From Kribbella pratensis (lineage in GTDB: Bacteria; Actinomycetota; Actinomycetes; Propionibacteriales; Kribbellaceae): a DNA stretch of 64,000 nucleotides. Of this stretch, positions 7,021 through 14,343 are shown one piece after another. Position 1 is the stretch's first letter. Each line of letters opens with the position of its first letter. The position numbers were made by a program, and so were the translations under genes. Below the pieces are notes generated by a model. That model made no database searches, was not told where the DNA came from, and saw only the letters and a list, made by a program, of their open reading frames with translations. Location of the stretch: the NCBI RefSeq assembly GCF_004365355.1, contig NZ_SODP01000003.1, positions 1,273,990 to 1,337,989 on the forward strand. The letters run 5' to 3'.

Positions 7021-8241
7021 ATGGATCAGGTCGAGGCGGTCTTCCGCGAGGAGCGCGGGCGGCTGCTGGCCGCGCTCGCCCGGCGGTTCGGGGACCTCGA
7101 CCTGGCCGAGGAAGTCACGTCGGAGGCGATCGAGGCGGCGCTGGTGCGCTGGCCGGTCGACGGCGTACCGCCGAACCCGGGCGGTTGGCTGATGACGACC
7201 GCCCGGCGGAAGGCGGTCGACCGGCTCCGGCGCGACCAGGTGTACGCCGCCAAGCTCGCCGTACTGCAGGTCGACATGGACCGGGCCGCGCCGCAAGCGA
7301 CCGGGGAGGAGCTGCCGGACGAACGGTTGCAGCTGTTCTTCACCTGCACCCACCCCGCGCTCGCGGCCGAGGATCGTGGTGCGCTGACGCTCCGCTGCCT
7401 GGCTGGTCTGACCACGCCAGAGGTTGCGCGGGCGTTCCTGGTGCCGACCGCGACGATGGCGAAGCGGATCGTGCGGGCGAAGCAGAAGATCCGTGATGCG
7501 CGGATCCCGTTCCGCGTGCCCGGTCCGGGCGAGTTGCCGGAGCGGCTGCCCGGCGTACTGCAGGTCGTCTACTCGGTCTTCACCGAGGGGTACGCCGCCA
7601 GCTCGGGACCGTACCTGCAGCGCCTCGACCTCGCCGAGGAAGCGATCCGGCTGGCCCGGATCCTGCACCGGCTCCTCCCCGCCGAGCGCGAGGTGACGGG
7701 GCTGTTGGCGTTGATGCTGCTCGTCCATGCTCGCCGCGACGCCCGCAGTGGTCCGGACGGGCGGCTGGTGCTCCTCGAGGACCAGGATCGTGCCCGTTGG
7801 GATGCGGAGCTGATCGCCGAGGGGCGCGGCCTGGTCGTCGCGGCGCTCACCGGCGGCGCCGGACCGTATGCAGTGCAGGCTGCGATCGCGGCGTTGCACG
7901 ACGAGGCGGCCGACTTCGCGGACACCGACTGGGCGCAGATCGTCGCGCTGTACGACGTACTGCTGGAACTCGACCCCTCGCCGGTGGTCGCGCTCAACCG
8001 GGCCGCCGCGATCGCGATGCGCGACGGCGCCGAGGCCGGCCTCGCGCTCCTGGACGAGCTGGCCGACGAACCACGGCTGCGCGACTACCACCCGTTCGCC
8101 CTCGCCCGGGCCGATCTGCTGCACCGCCTCGGACGCTTGCCCGAGGCAACCGCGGCGTACGAGCGTGCCCTTCGGCTGGCGGGTTCCGAACCCGAGCGGG
8201 CGCACGCACGTGACCGGATCGCGTCGATGGAGCAGACTTGA
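7021..8241 (+). CDS. ECF42-type RNA polymerase sigma factor with C-terminal TPR-like domain
   Basis: 406 residues from the ATG two bases after the DGPF stop. Sigma region 2 is LARRFGDLDLAEEVTSEAIEAALVRWP followed by GGWLMTTARRKAVDRLRRD. Region 4 is LTLRCLAGLTTPEVARAFLVPTATMAKRIVRAKQKIR. The unusually long C-terminal half (about 230 residues, DUF6596 plus TPR-like helices such as LDPSPVVALNRAAAIAMRDG) is diagnostic of ECF42, in which this domain is required for activity and replaces a classical anti-sigma factor. The frame is open back into the preceding gene, but that part is its shadow. The signal sensed is unknown. Confidence 0.92.
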   Translation: MDQVEAVFREERGRLLAALARRFGDLDLAEEVTSEAIEAALVRWPVDGVPPNPGGWLMTTARRKAVDRLRRDQVYAAKLAVLQVDMDRAAPQATGEELPDERLQLFFTCTHPALAAEDRGALTLRCLAGLTTPEVARAFLVPTATMAKRIVRAKQKIRDARIPFRVPGPGELPERLPGVLQVVYSVFTEGYAASSGPYLQRLDLAEEAIRLARILHRLLPAEREVTGLLALMLLVHARRDARSGPDGRLVLLEDQDRARWDAELIAEGRGLVVAALTGGAGPYAVQAAIAALHDEAADFADTDWAQIVALYDVLLELDPSPVVALNRAAAIAMRDGAEAGLALLDELADEPRLRDYHPFALARADLLHRLGRLPEATAAYERALRLAGSEPERAHARDRIASMEQT

Positions 8242-8246
8242 GCGCC

Positions 8247-8687
8247 ATGGAGACCGTTTACGAAGCGGCGGGTGGGTCCGAAGGCATGCTCCGGCTGGCG
8301 CAGGCCTGGCACGAGCGGGTGATGGCCGACGAGGTTGTCAGTCATGCGTTCCACGGTGAGATTCAGCCGGATCACATCGAGCGGCTGGCGGCGTACTGGG
8401 CCGAGTCGCTCGGCGGGCCCGAGGGCTACACCGGTGTTTATGGCGACGAGGCGTACGTCGAGCGGCGGCACAGCGGGAACGGCGAGCACGACGAGATGAA
8501 CCGGCTCGCGATCGAGCGCTTCGACGAGGCGATGACCGACGCCGGGCTGACCGATCCGAAGCTCCGCCAGGTGCTGCACGACTACTTCGCCTGGGCGACG
8601 TTCACCACGATGTACCGCCACAACACGGCCGACGTCGCCGACGACCTGACGATCCCGCGCTGGTCCTGGGATGGCCTGCAGACGTGA
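8247..8687 (+). CDS. Group II truncated haemoglobin-like protein
   Basis: 146 residues from ATG 8247; a TTG at 8238 overlapping the sigma stop is the alternative. The protein is a 2/2-type globin: METVYEAAGGSEGMLRLAQAWHERVMADEVVSHAFHG opens helices A-B, with the aromatic pair FHG and HIERLAAYWAESLGGPEGY leading to the proximal histidine region RHSGNGEHDEMNRLAIERF. Truncated globins bind O2 or NO and serve in detoxification or redox sensing. It is the third gene of the ECF42 unit and overlaps the methyltransferase start by four bases (GTGA). Confidence 0.85.
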   Translation: METVYEAAGGSEGMLRLAQAWHERVMADEVVSHAFHGEIQPDHIERLAAYWAESLGGPEGYTGVYGDEAYVERRHSGNGEHDEMNRLAIERFDEAMTDAGLTDPKLRQVLHDYFAWATFTTMYRHNTADVADDLTIPRWSWDGLQT

Positions 8688-9763
8688 CGGACCGCCTCTC
8701 GAGGCTCGCCCGCAGCTGGGACGAGGCGGCCGAGGGCTACGAACAGTACTTCGTGCCGCGCTTCGCTCCGTGGGTGCAAGCCGCGGTTGACGCTGTCCAT
8801 ACCATACCGTTTGGTATGGTCGTCGTGCCCTGCTGCGGGACCTTCCCCGAACTCGAACTGCTCGCCCCGTGGTTCCCCGACCGGCGAATCGTCGGCATCG
8901 ACCTGTCCGCCGAAATGGTCCGCCTGGCCAACCTCCGCGCCGCCAGCCTCCGCGCCGCCAGCCTCCGCGCCGCCAGCCTCCGCGCCGCCAGCCTCCGCGC
9001 GGACGGGGTTCGCGCCGGTGGGGTTCGGGCCGACGGGCCTGGCGCGGGCGGCCTTGGCGCGGATGGGGTTCGTGCCGACGGGCTTGGCGCGGGCGGGCTT
9101 GGCGCGGATGGGGTTCGTGCCGACGGGCTTGGCGCGGATGGGATTGCGGCCGATGGGGTTGGCGCGGGCGGGCTTGGCGCCGGTGGGCTTGGGGCCGGTG
9201 GGCATGGGGCCGATGGGCTTGGCTCCGACGGGGGTTCGCTTGTTGAGGTGGTTCAGGGGGATGCTGCCGCGCTTGATCCGGCTTGGGGCGCGGCGGCGGT
9301 CGTGTCTGTTTTCGGACTTCAGCAGTTGCCTGATCCGCCTGCCGCGATCCGGTCGTGGTACGACGCGCTTCGACCGGGCGGCCGGCTCTGTGTCGTCTAC
9401 TGGCCCGAGTTTGCCGAGGAGACCGGTCCGTTCGCGCTGCTGGACGAGGTGATCGACGGCCGGCGCGACCGCTCGTGGGAGGACGCGCTGATCCCGGCGC
9501 TCGACGGTGCGGTGATCGAGCGGGACGAACTGCGGTCGTACCCGATGGTGCATCCCAGTGCAGCGGCGTACTTCGATGCGGCCGACCGCTCAGGCCCGCT
9601 GCGTGCGACCGCGTTGGCACGTGGTGACGAGTACATCGCGGAGCTGCGGGCGAACTACCTGGCGAAGGCGCCGGCGGGGGAGTGGGTCCACCATCCGCAG
9701 GCGCGGTTGATCAGCGCTAGGAAGCCGCTGAGTCGTGCGGAGGCAGCGCCACCGACTTCGTGA
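8684..9763 (+). CDS. Class I SAM-dependent methyltransferase with a 100-residue pentapeptide insertion
   Basis: 359 residues, GTG start overlapping the globin stop. The methyltransferase core is split. The N-terminal part has MVVVPCCGTFPELELL (motif I, the SAM loop) and RIVGIDLSAEMVRLAN (motif II). After an insertion, the core resumes with VEVVQGDAAALD (motif III), VVSVFGLQQLPDP, and LRPGGRLCVVYWP (motif V region). Residues 84-183 are 20 tandem pentapeptides of the type LRAAS, LRADG, VRADG and LGAGG, placed after the second helix where the fold usually has a short loop. Without them the protein would be about 255 residues, normal for the family. A 23-bp near-palindrome lies just before motif I. 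Substrate unknown. Confidence 0.85.
   Translation: MTDRLSRLARSWDEAAEGYEQYFVPRFAPWVQAAVDAVHTIPFGMVVVPCCGTFPELELLAPWFPDRRIVGIDLSAEMVRLANLRAASLRAASLRAASLRAASLRADGVRAGGVRADGPGAGGLGADGVRADGLGAGGLGADGVRADGLGADGIAADGVGAGGLGAGGLGAGGHGADGLGSDGGSLVEVVQGDAAALDPAWGAAAVVSVFGLQQLPDPPAAIRSWYDALRPGGRLCVVYWPEFAEETGPFALLDEVIDGRRDRSWEDALIPALDGAVIERDELRSYPMVHPSAAAYFDAADRSGPLRATALARGDEYIAELRANYLAKAPAGEWVHHPQARLISARKPLSRAEAAPPTS
8797..8819. repeat. 23-bp near-palindrome, copy 1 (inside the methyltransferase gene)
   Basis: CCATACC repeated and overlapping, GTTT, then GGTATGG; a 7-bp perfect stem with a four-base loop. It differs by one base from the sequence at 13817-13839 inside an unrelated ABC permease gene. 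In the reading frame it encodes HTIPFGM. Confidence 0.85.
8933..9232 (+). repeat. In-frame 15-bp minisatellite, 20 units
   Basis: Four exact CTCCGCGCCGCCAGC units are followed by 16 degenerate 15-bp units rich in GGG and GGCGCGG. They encode 20 pentapeptides. The first five resemble canonical pentapeptide-repeat coils (ASLRA); the rest are Gly-rich (xGLGA, xGVRA). The length is exactly 300 bp, so the reading frame is kept. Confidence 0.92.
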
Positions 9764-10388
9764 CAAGCTCCACCGCAGGGTCGAACGGGATGGCCGGATC
9801 GCCGTCGACGATCACATGGGCTCGCGAACGAGTGGCCTGCTCGGCGAAATGGTCGCGCTCCCAGCGCATCCACTCGAGCCAGTGGTCACGGAGGGGCTCG
9901 CCGTCGCGCTCGATGCCGCGCTCGAGGCGAACCTCGTTCGACGTCTCGACCCAGAGCCGCAGCGACTGCCAGTGCGCCGAGTCCCGGTCGCAGGCGGTGA
10001 CACCCTCGACGATGAGCAGATCCACAGTGCTCGGTACGACGTGCAGCTCGGCGTAGGCGCCGACGTACCAGTCGTAGCGGCGGTAGCGGCCCTCTCGACC
10101 CTCCGCAAGGCGCTGTAGTACGTGGTCGCGGAGCAGACCGAATCCGCGCTCGGCTCCGGTCCAGCCGTCGTACAGGTCGTCCATGTGGATGACGTAGGTG
10201 TTCAGGTCGCGGGCCTCGGCCCGCGCCTGCAAGTGAGCGGCGACAGTCGTCTTGCCGGATCCGGCGGGACCGTCGATGCCGATCAGTCGAGTCCGGCCCA
10301 GTTGAGGCGAGCCGGCCTGGACATTGTCGAGCAGCGAGTCGATGGTCAGGGGTGAGCCGTGGTCAGCGGCCTTGTCAGTTGATTCCAT
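9717..10388 (-). CDS. Uridine-kinase-like P-loop NTPase
   Basis: A 223-residue P-loop kinase. Walker A is GIDGPAGSGKTTVAAHL near residues 38-54. The DD in YVIHMDDLYDGW fits the substrate-binding acidic pair of uridine/phosphoribulokinase-like enzymes. LLIVEGVTACD is the Walker B-like strand and VRLERGIERDGEPLRDHWLEW the lid region. The closest types are actinobacterial proteins labelled uridine kinase or (d)CMP kinase-like ATP-binding protein, and the true phosphate acceptor is unproven. Its first 14 bases overlap the 3' end of the membrane-protein gene, so the two form an operon. It overlaps the convergent methyltransferase by 47 bases. Confidence 0.85.
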   Translation of the reverse strand: MESTDKAADHGSPLTIDSLLDNVQAGSPQLGRTRLIGIDGPAGSGKTTVAAHLQARAEARDLNTYVIHMDDLYDGWTGAERGFGLLRDHVLQRLAEGREGRYRRYDWYVGAYAELHVVPSTVDLLIVEGVTACDRDSAHWQSLRLWVETSNEVRLERGIERDGEPLRDHWLEWMRWERDHFAEQATRSRAHVIVDGDPAIPFDPAVELVTKSVALPPHDSAAS

Positions 10389-10881
10389 GGCGCTTCAGGA
10401 TGTCCTCGATCTCGTCGAACTCCGACGAATCCTGCTGCTTCGCCTTCCCCTTTGACGGCTTGGCAGCTTTGGCGGTGCTGGCCGAGGCGGGCGCCGGGCC
10501 CGTCGCAGTCAACTCTCCCGCGGGCGAGGCGGGCTTGTTCTGTGCCTTCAGTGACTTCTCCGCCTTCTGGTTCCCTCCACGCCCCCGGGCTACACCCGAC
10601 ACGACGTAGAGCACCACCGAGACGCCGAACAGCGCGACCCCGGCCCAGACGGTCGGCGAGAAGATCAAGTGCGTGACCCAGCTCACCGTCGAGCGGACCA
10701 CGTCCCAGACCAGCTCCAGCAGACCGGTCAGGTACAGCGAGACCGGCAGCAGGGACCAAGCCACGCCGCGCGTGCCGGCCGCCACCCCGCGTCGCCGCCA
10801 GGCGAACCACGAGCCGATCAGACCGAGCAGCGTGAGGCCTACGCAGAACGGCAGCAGCGTCAAATCGTTGAAATCAGGCAC
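10375..10881 (-). CDS. Conserved actinobacterial membrane protein, function unknown
   Basis: 168 residues. Three transmembrane helices near residues 9-27, 40-60 and 75-96 enclose the motif WFAWRRRGVAAGTRGVAWSLLPVSLYLTGLLELVWDV. A basic, Ala/Lys-rich cytoplasmic tail follows (ARGRGGNQKAEKSLKAQNK to the end), closing with an acidic SSEFDEIEDILKRHGI helix. Orthologues are widespread in Streptomyces and relatives, sometimes mislabelled cellulose synthase; no catalytic motif is present. The first gene of a two-gene operon with the kinase. I do not recognise a function. Confidence 0.8.
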   Translation of the reverse strand: MPDFNDLTLLPFCVGLTLLGLIGSWFAWRRRGVAAGTRGVAWSLLPVSLYLTGLLELVWDVVRSTVSWVTHLIFSPTVWAGVALFGVSVVLYVVSGVARGRGGNQKAEKSLKAQNKPASPAGELTATGPAPASASTAKAAKPSKGKAKQQDSSEFDEIEDILKRHGIN

Positions 10882-10952
10882 ATACCCAGGCTCGCACAGT
10901 CCCCGCCGGAACCAAGGGGGGAAGTGCCCTGACGTACCCCTGAAACCGCGCC

Positions 10953-11044
10953 CCGGATCCCCAGGCCATCACGATCGGCGCCCGCTCCTCCGCCCGAGCG
11001 CGCCCCCGCCCTGCGCGGGCAATTGTGATGGCCTGCGGATCCGG
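10953..11044. repeat. Dispersed palindromic element, copy 1 (ends CCAGGCCATCAC)
   Basis: The arms CCGGATCCCCAGGCCATCAC (left) and its near-complement GTGATGGCCTGCGGATCCGG (right) flank a GC-rich, unconserved centre of about 46 bp. The same arms recur at 49713-49800 around a different centre. This copy occupies the middle of the 282-bp gap between two divergent genes; nothing else recognisable is in that gap. Confidence 0.85.
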
Positions 11045-11163
11045 ACCTCCGCCACTGACCAAGCTCCGGCTCGCCGCCGGCAGCCCGCCTGGGCGAGCGG
11101 CCCGCGCGGCGAACCGGTGGGGTTGGTGAGTGGTGGCGGTCCGGGTCCGGCGAGAATGCAGGC

Positions 11164-11655
11164 ATGCAACCAGAGCGGCGGCTAGCGTTCACCGGGTTCG
11201 ACAACGACGACGGTACGGCGGATCCCGCGCTCGCGGCCGCGCTTGCGCAGGGTGACGACGGCGCGATGCTGGCCGCGCTGACCAGGGCACGGTTGCTGGT
11301 GCCCGTGGTGGCGATGCTCGGCGAGGTCGAGTACGACGAGAACGGGCTGGCGCACGACAAGACCTCGGACATGGCGGTCGCGCTGCTCCAGGGGCAGGAC
11401 GGGCGGAACGCGCTGCTCGCGTTCACCGGCACCGAGAGCCTGGCCCGGTGGAGCCCGGAGGCCCGGCCGATGCCGGCCCAGGCGCAGTTGGTGGCTACCG
11501 CGGCGATCCAGGAAGGCGCGGCGGCGATCGTGCTGGACATCGCCGGGCCGGCCGCGGGTGTGATCGAGACCGACGACGTACGCCGATTGGCCGCCGGCCT
11601 CCAGGTCGTTCGCCTGGAAGACGGCGGCTACGGGTGGATCGAGCCGGCCCGCTGA
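11164..11655 (+). CDS. SseB-family protein
   Basis: A 163-residue protein with an SseB N-terminal domain: LAAALAQGDDGAMLAALTRARLLVPVVAMLGE, then DMAVALLQGQDGRNALLAFTGTESLARW and PMPAQAQLVATAAIQEGAAAIVLDIAGPAAGVIE. In enteric bacteria SseB relates to serine sensitivity or secretion. In actinobacteria it is a common, uncharacterised cytosolic protein often found near infC, as here (16 kb away on the same strand). The GAGAAT hexamer 9 bases before the ATG and the absence of a Shine-Dalgarno suggest a leaderless transcript. Confidence 0.82.
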   Translation: MQPERRLAFTGFDNDDGTADPALAAALAQGDDGAMLAALTRARLLVPVVAMLGEVEYDENGLAHDKTSDMAVALLQGQDGRNALLAFTGTESLARWSPEARPMPAQAQLVATAAIQEGAAAIVLDIAGPAAGVIETDDVRRLAAGLQVVRLEDGGYGWIEPAR

Positions 11656-11657
11656 GC

Positions 11658-11704
11658 CTTTCCGGAAAGAAACAGCCGTGGAGCGCCGACTTCTTTCCGG
11701 AAAG
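11658..11704. terminator. Bidirectional terminator-like hairpin
   Basis: CTTTCCGGAAAGAA at 11658-11671 is perfectly complementary to 11691-11704, with a 19-base loop. It fills the gap between the convergent SseB and ABC permease genes. Each arm begins with TTTCCGGAAA, itself a palindrome, and a related hairpin closes the convergent gap at 26565. Confidence 0.7.
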
Positions 11705-11708
11705 CGGA

Positions 11709-14342
11709 TCAGCCGACGGGTGAGCTGAGCGCGTCCATCGGCTTGGGGCGCATTGCGAGGCGGCCGGTGATCGCGGTGGTCGGGAGGACCAGCAGGAGGA
11801 CTACCGCGACCCAGGCGATGAGGACCCAGACCGGGCCGGACGGGATCGGCCAGCCTCGGGTGGCCATCGCGATCGGGAGCACGGTGAACGCCGCTGTGAT
11901 CAGCCCGCTGACGAGCCCGAGCGCTGCGATGAGCAGACCCTCGAGGCCGAGCATGCGCGAGACCTCGCGGCGGGTCGATCCGGTCAGGCGCTGAAGGCCG
12001 AACTCGCGGCGTCGGTCGAGTACGGCGACCGCGATCGTGTTGACTGACGCGATTGCGGTGTAGGCGACCGCGATCGCGGCCAGCAGGTAGCCGATCCAGG
12101 CGTCGACGCCGAGGCCGGTGTCCAGTCCGTCGGCGAGCAGTTCCCGGCCTCCGATCGTCGTACCGGGCCATTTCGAGAGGTCCAGGTGGAGCTTGTCGGT
12201 GGTCTTCAGGACCAGCTGGCTCGGCAGACCGGTCGTGGTGTGGGCGGCCAGGAGTTGCGCGGGGAGCAGGAGGGATTGGTACCCGGACGGGCCTTCTGCC
12301 AGGGCGACCACCTTGACCTTGACGAGAGCGTCGTCGCCCAAACGCAGGCCGATCTCCGAACCGACGTCGACCTTGAGCCTCTTCGCCGTACCCGGCGGCA
12401 AGGCGATGGTGTTGCCGGTCAGGTCGTCGAGCGATCCCTTGGTGACTTTGTCCTTGTAAATAGGGCCGCTCAGGCCGAGGAGGGGCCAGGCGTCGCTGGT
12501 GTGGGAGGCGTCGTACGGCTGCTCGATCCAGCCTTTGCTGCGGACGAGTTCGGACGATGCGGTGACGCCCGGGAGTTCGCCGGCGGCCTTGGTCAGGGAG
12601 GCGGGGATGCCGCCGGTGATGACGACGTCGCCGGCCAGGTTGCTGGTGAACGCTTCGACGGCCGCCTTCTGCTGGGTGGTCTGCGAGTAGATGTTGCCTA
12701 CGGCAATTGCTGTCGCGATCGTGATCGGGATCAGGATCGCGCCGAACTGCACTGCCCGGACGCGGAGATTGATGACCGCGAGAACTCCGCTCGTACCGCG
12801 CTTCTCGACGAGTCGGGTGATGCGGGGGACGAGCGCTCGCTGGATCACGAGTGGGGCAAGGATTGCGACGGCGATCGAGCCGGTGAGACCGGCGGGGCCG
12901 CCGATCGCGGCTGCGTTGGTCGGACCCATGAACGGGGTGGACAACGCGATCGCTACCGTGGCACCGACGAAGACCAGGCCGATGATGACGCGGATGCGGC
13001 TGAGTGCGACATTCGGTACGGCGGCCTCCGCGACGGCCTGGATCGGACGGATCCGGGCGGCGCGGTTCGCGGCGAATCCGACGGTGATGCGCAGTACTGC
13101 GAACGTGAGGATGGCCGCGCCGGCGAAGGGAAGCGGGCCCTGGTCGTACCGGAGCTGGGGAGGCACGATCCCGCCGTTCGCCAGCATGCCGAAGATCCAG
13201 TTGCCGGCAAGCCGTCCGCAGAGCAGGCCGAGGACGAGCCCGAGTACGCCGACCACCATGGTCTCCGCGATGACCATCTTGCCGACCTGACGCGGTGTCG
13301 CACCGCTTGCCCGCAGCAACGCCAGCTCACGCCGCCGCTGCCGCACCGACAACCCGATCGTCGCCGACACCACGAGCGCCATCACCACAGCCACCATCCC
13401 ACCGAAGACGCCGGACATGATGATCAGAGGCAGACTCGTAGCAATCCCTTGAAACTCCGCGACACCGCGGTCGTCCCCCATGTACGCCTTCACGCCCGCC
13501 GGCAGTTCAAGCCGGTCAGCCAACTCGCGAGCCGACGTACCGTCCGCCGGGAACACCCCAATCGCATCCACCCCAGCGGGCACCTCCGCATCCGCGAAGA
13601 AGACCGCCGGCACATCAACCTGCCGGTGAGCCACCGCAACCCCCGCCAGCACAAACCCCCGCGGCTCACCCCCCACAACCACAGTCACCCGTTCCCCAGG
13701 CACAGCAGCCCCGACCAGCCGCCGGTCCAGCACAACCTGCCCGGCACGCGGAGCACTCCCCGCCGTCAACTCGTAGGGCGTCAGCGCCGCCGCCGACCAG
13801 CCGTGCCCCGCCAGCTCCATACCATACGGTTTGGTATGGCCGCCTTCGGGATCCGGCGCCCCAGCGGTCGCACCGCCGGCCGGCTGACCAGCGGCAGGCT
13901 CACCAGCCGTTGGCTGACCAGCCGTTGGCTGACCAGCCGTTGCCTGACCGGTGGCTGGGTGACCAGCCGTTGCCTGACCAGCAGTTGCTTGACCGGTGGC
14001 CGGCTGACTGGCTGCCGTTGTCACGGCGGCTGGGAATGACCTGTCGGCGACTGCCTTTGCGACTCCCGGGGTGCTTGCGAGCTTGGCGACGAGCGCGGCG
14101 TCTACGCGGTGGCGTTCGGGGAAGGGAGCGGAGCCGCTGCCGTTGGGTGGGTGGTACGCCGGGTCGCCGGCCACGACGATCGGCGCGGCCGCGAGGCGTT
14201 GGGGTGGGGCGTTGAGGCGTAGGGCGGTTTCCAGGAGACCCCCGGCGGCGGCCAGGAGTGCCCCGCCCAAGAGGACTGCGACGAAGATCGCGAGGAAGGC
14301 GGCGGTGCGGTATCGCAGGGTGGTGACGGCGAGGCGGAACAT
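11709..14342 (-). CDS. FtsX/MacB-type ABC transporter permease with a repeat insertion
   Basis: 877 residues from ATG 14342, one base after the ATPase stop; the longer frame is shadow. It has two FtsX-type permease modules (residues about 300-420 and 740-870) with RRRELALLRASGATPRQVGKMVIAETM and RRREFGLQRLTGSTRREVSRMLGLEGLLI, each followed by membrane helices. An N-terminal helix (AAFLAIFVAVLLGGALLAAAGG) leads to an extracytoplasmic MacB-like domain. Inside that domain, about residues 108-178 are a TAGQP-type pentapeptide tract ending in HTKPYGM that family members would not be expected to have. The complex probably exports or extracts a lipophilic compound. Confidence 0.88.
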   Translation of the reverse strand: MFRLAVTTLRYRTAAFLAIFVAVLLGGALLAAAGGLLETALRLNAPPQRLAAAPIVVAGDPAYHPPNGSGSAPFPERHRVDAALVAKLASTPGVAKAVADRSFPAAVTTAASQPATGQATAGQATAGHPATGQATAGQPTAGQPTAGEPAAGQPAGGATAGAPDPEGGHTKPYGMELAGHGWSAAALTPYELTAGSAPRAGQVVLDRRLVGAAVPGERVTVVVGGEPRGFVLAGVAVAHRQVDVPAVFFADAEVPAGVDAIGVFPADGTSARELADRLELPAGVKAYMGDDRGVAEFQGIATSLPLIIMSGVFGGMVAVVMALVVSATIGLSVRQRRRELALLRASGATPRQVGKMVIAETMVVGVLGLVLGLLCGRLAGNWIFGMLANGGIVPPQLRYDQGPLPFAGAAILTFAVLRITVGFAANRAARIRPIQAVAEAAVPNVALSRIRVIIGLVFVGATVAIALSTPFMGPTNAAAIGGPAGLTGSIAVAILAPLVIQRALVPRITRLVEKRGTSGVLAVINLRVRAVQFGAILIPITIATAIAVGNIYSQTTQQKAAVEAFTSNLAGDVVITGGIPASLTKAAGELPGVTASSELVRSKGWIEQPYDASHTSDAWPLLGLSGPIYKDKVTKGSLDDLTGNTIALPPGTAKRLKVDVGSEIGLRLGDDALVKVKVVALAEGPSGYQSLLLPAQLLAAHTTTGLPSQLVLKTTDKLHLDLSKWPGTTIGGRELLADGLDTGLGVDAWIGYLLAAIAVAYTAIASVNTIAVAVLDRRREFGLQRLTGSTRREVSRMLGLEGLLIAALGLVSGLITAAFTVLPIAMATRGWPIPSGPVWVLIAWVAVVLLLVLPTTAITGRLAMRPKPMDALSSPVG
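13817..13839. repeat. 23-bp near-palindrome, copy 2 (inside the ABC permease gene)
   Basis: Identical to 8797-8819 except for one base (GG instead of CG before TTT). The permease reads the opposite strand, yet because the element is nearly palindromic it encodes HTKPYGM, close to the HTIPFGM of copy 1. It directly follows the permease pentapeptide tract in the coding direction. Confidence 0.85.
13870..14012 (-). repeat. In-frame 15-bp minisatellite in the ABC permease gene
   Basis: About nine degenerate units related to GACCAGCCGTTGGCT encode ATGQA, TAGQA, TAGQP and AAGQP pentapeptides. The period is again 15 bp. The tract is in an extracytoplasmic domain and is Thr/Ala/Gln/Pro-rich, so it is likely to be a flexible surface loop. 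Confidence 0.88.
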
Positions 14343-14343
14343 G

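Noticed and set aside
8933..9232. CRISPR array
   Set aside because: The units are contiguous 15-mers without unique spacers, stay in frame inside a methyltransferase gene, and no cas genes are nearby.
12186..14039. 617-codon plus-strand frame opposite the ABC permease
   Set aside because: Its translation is low-complexity and Arg/Asp/Gly-rich, and the minus-strand frame has clear FtsX motifs; it is antisense shadow.
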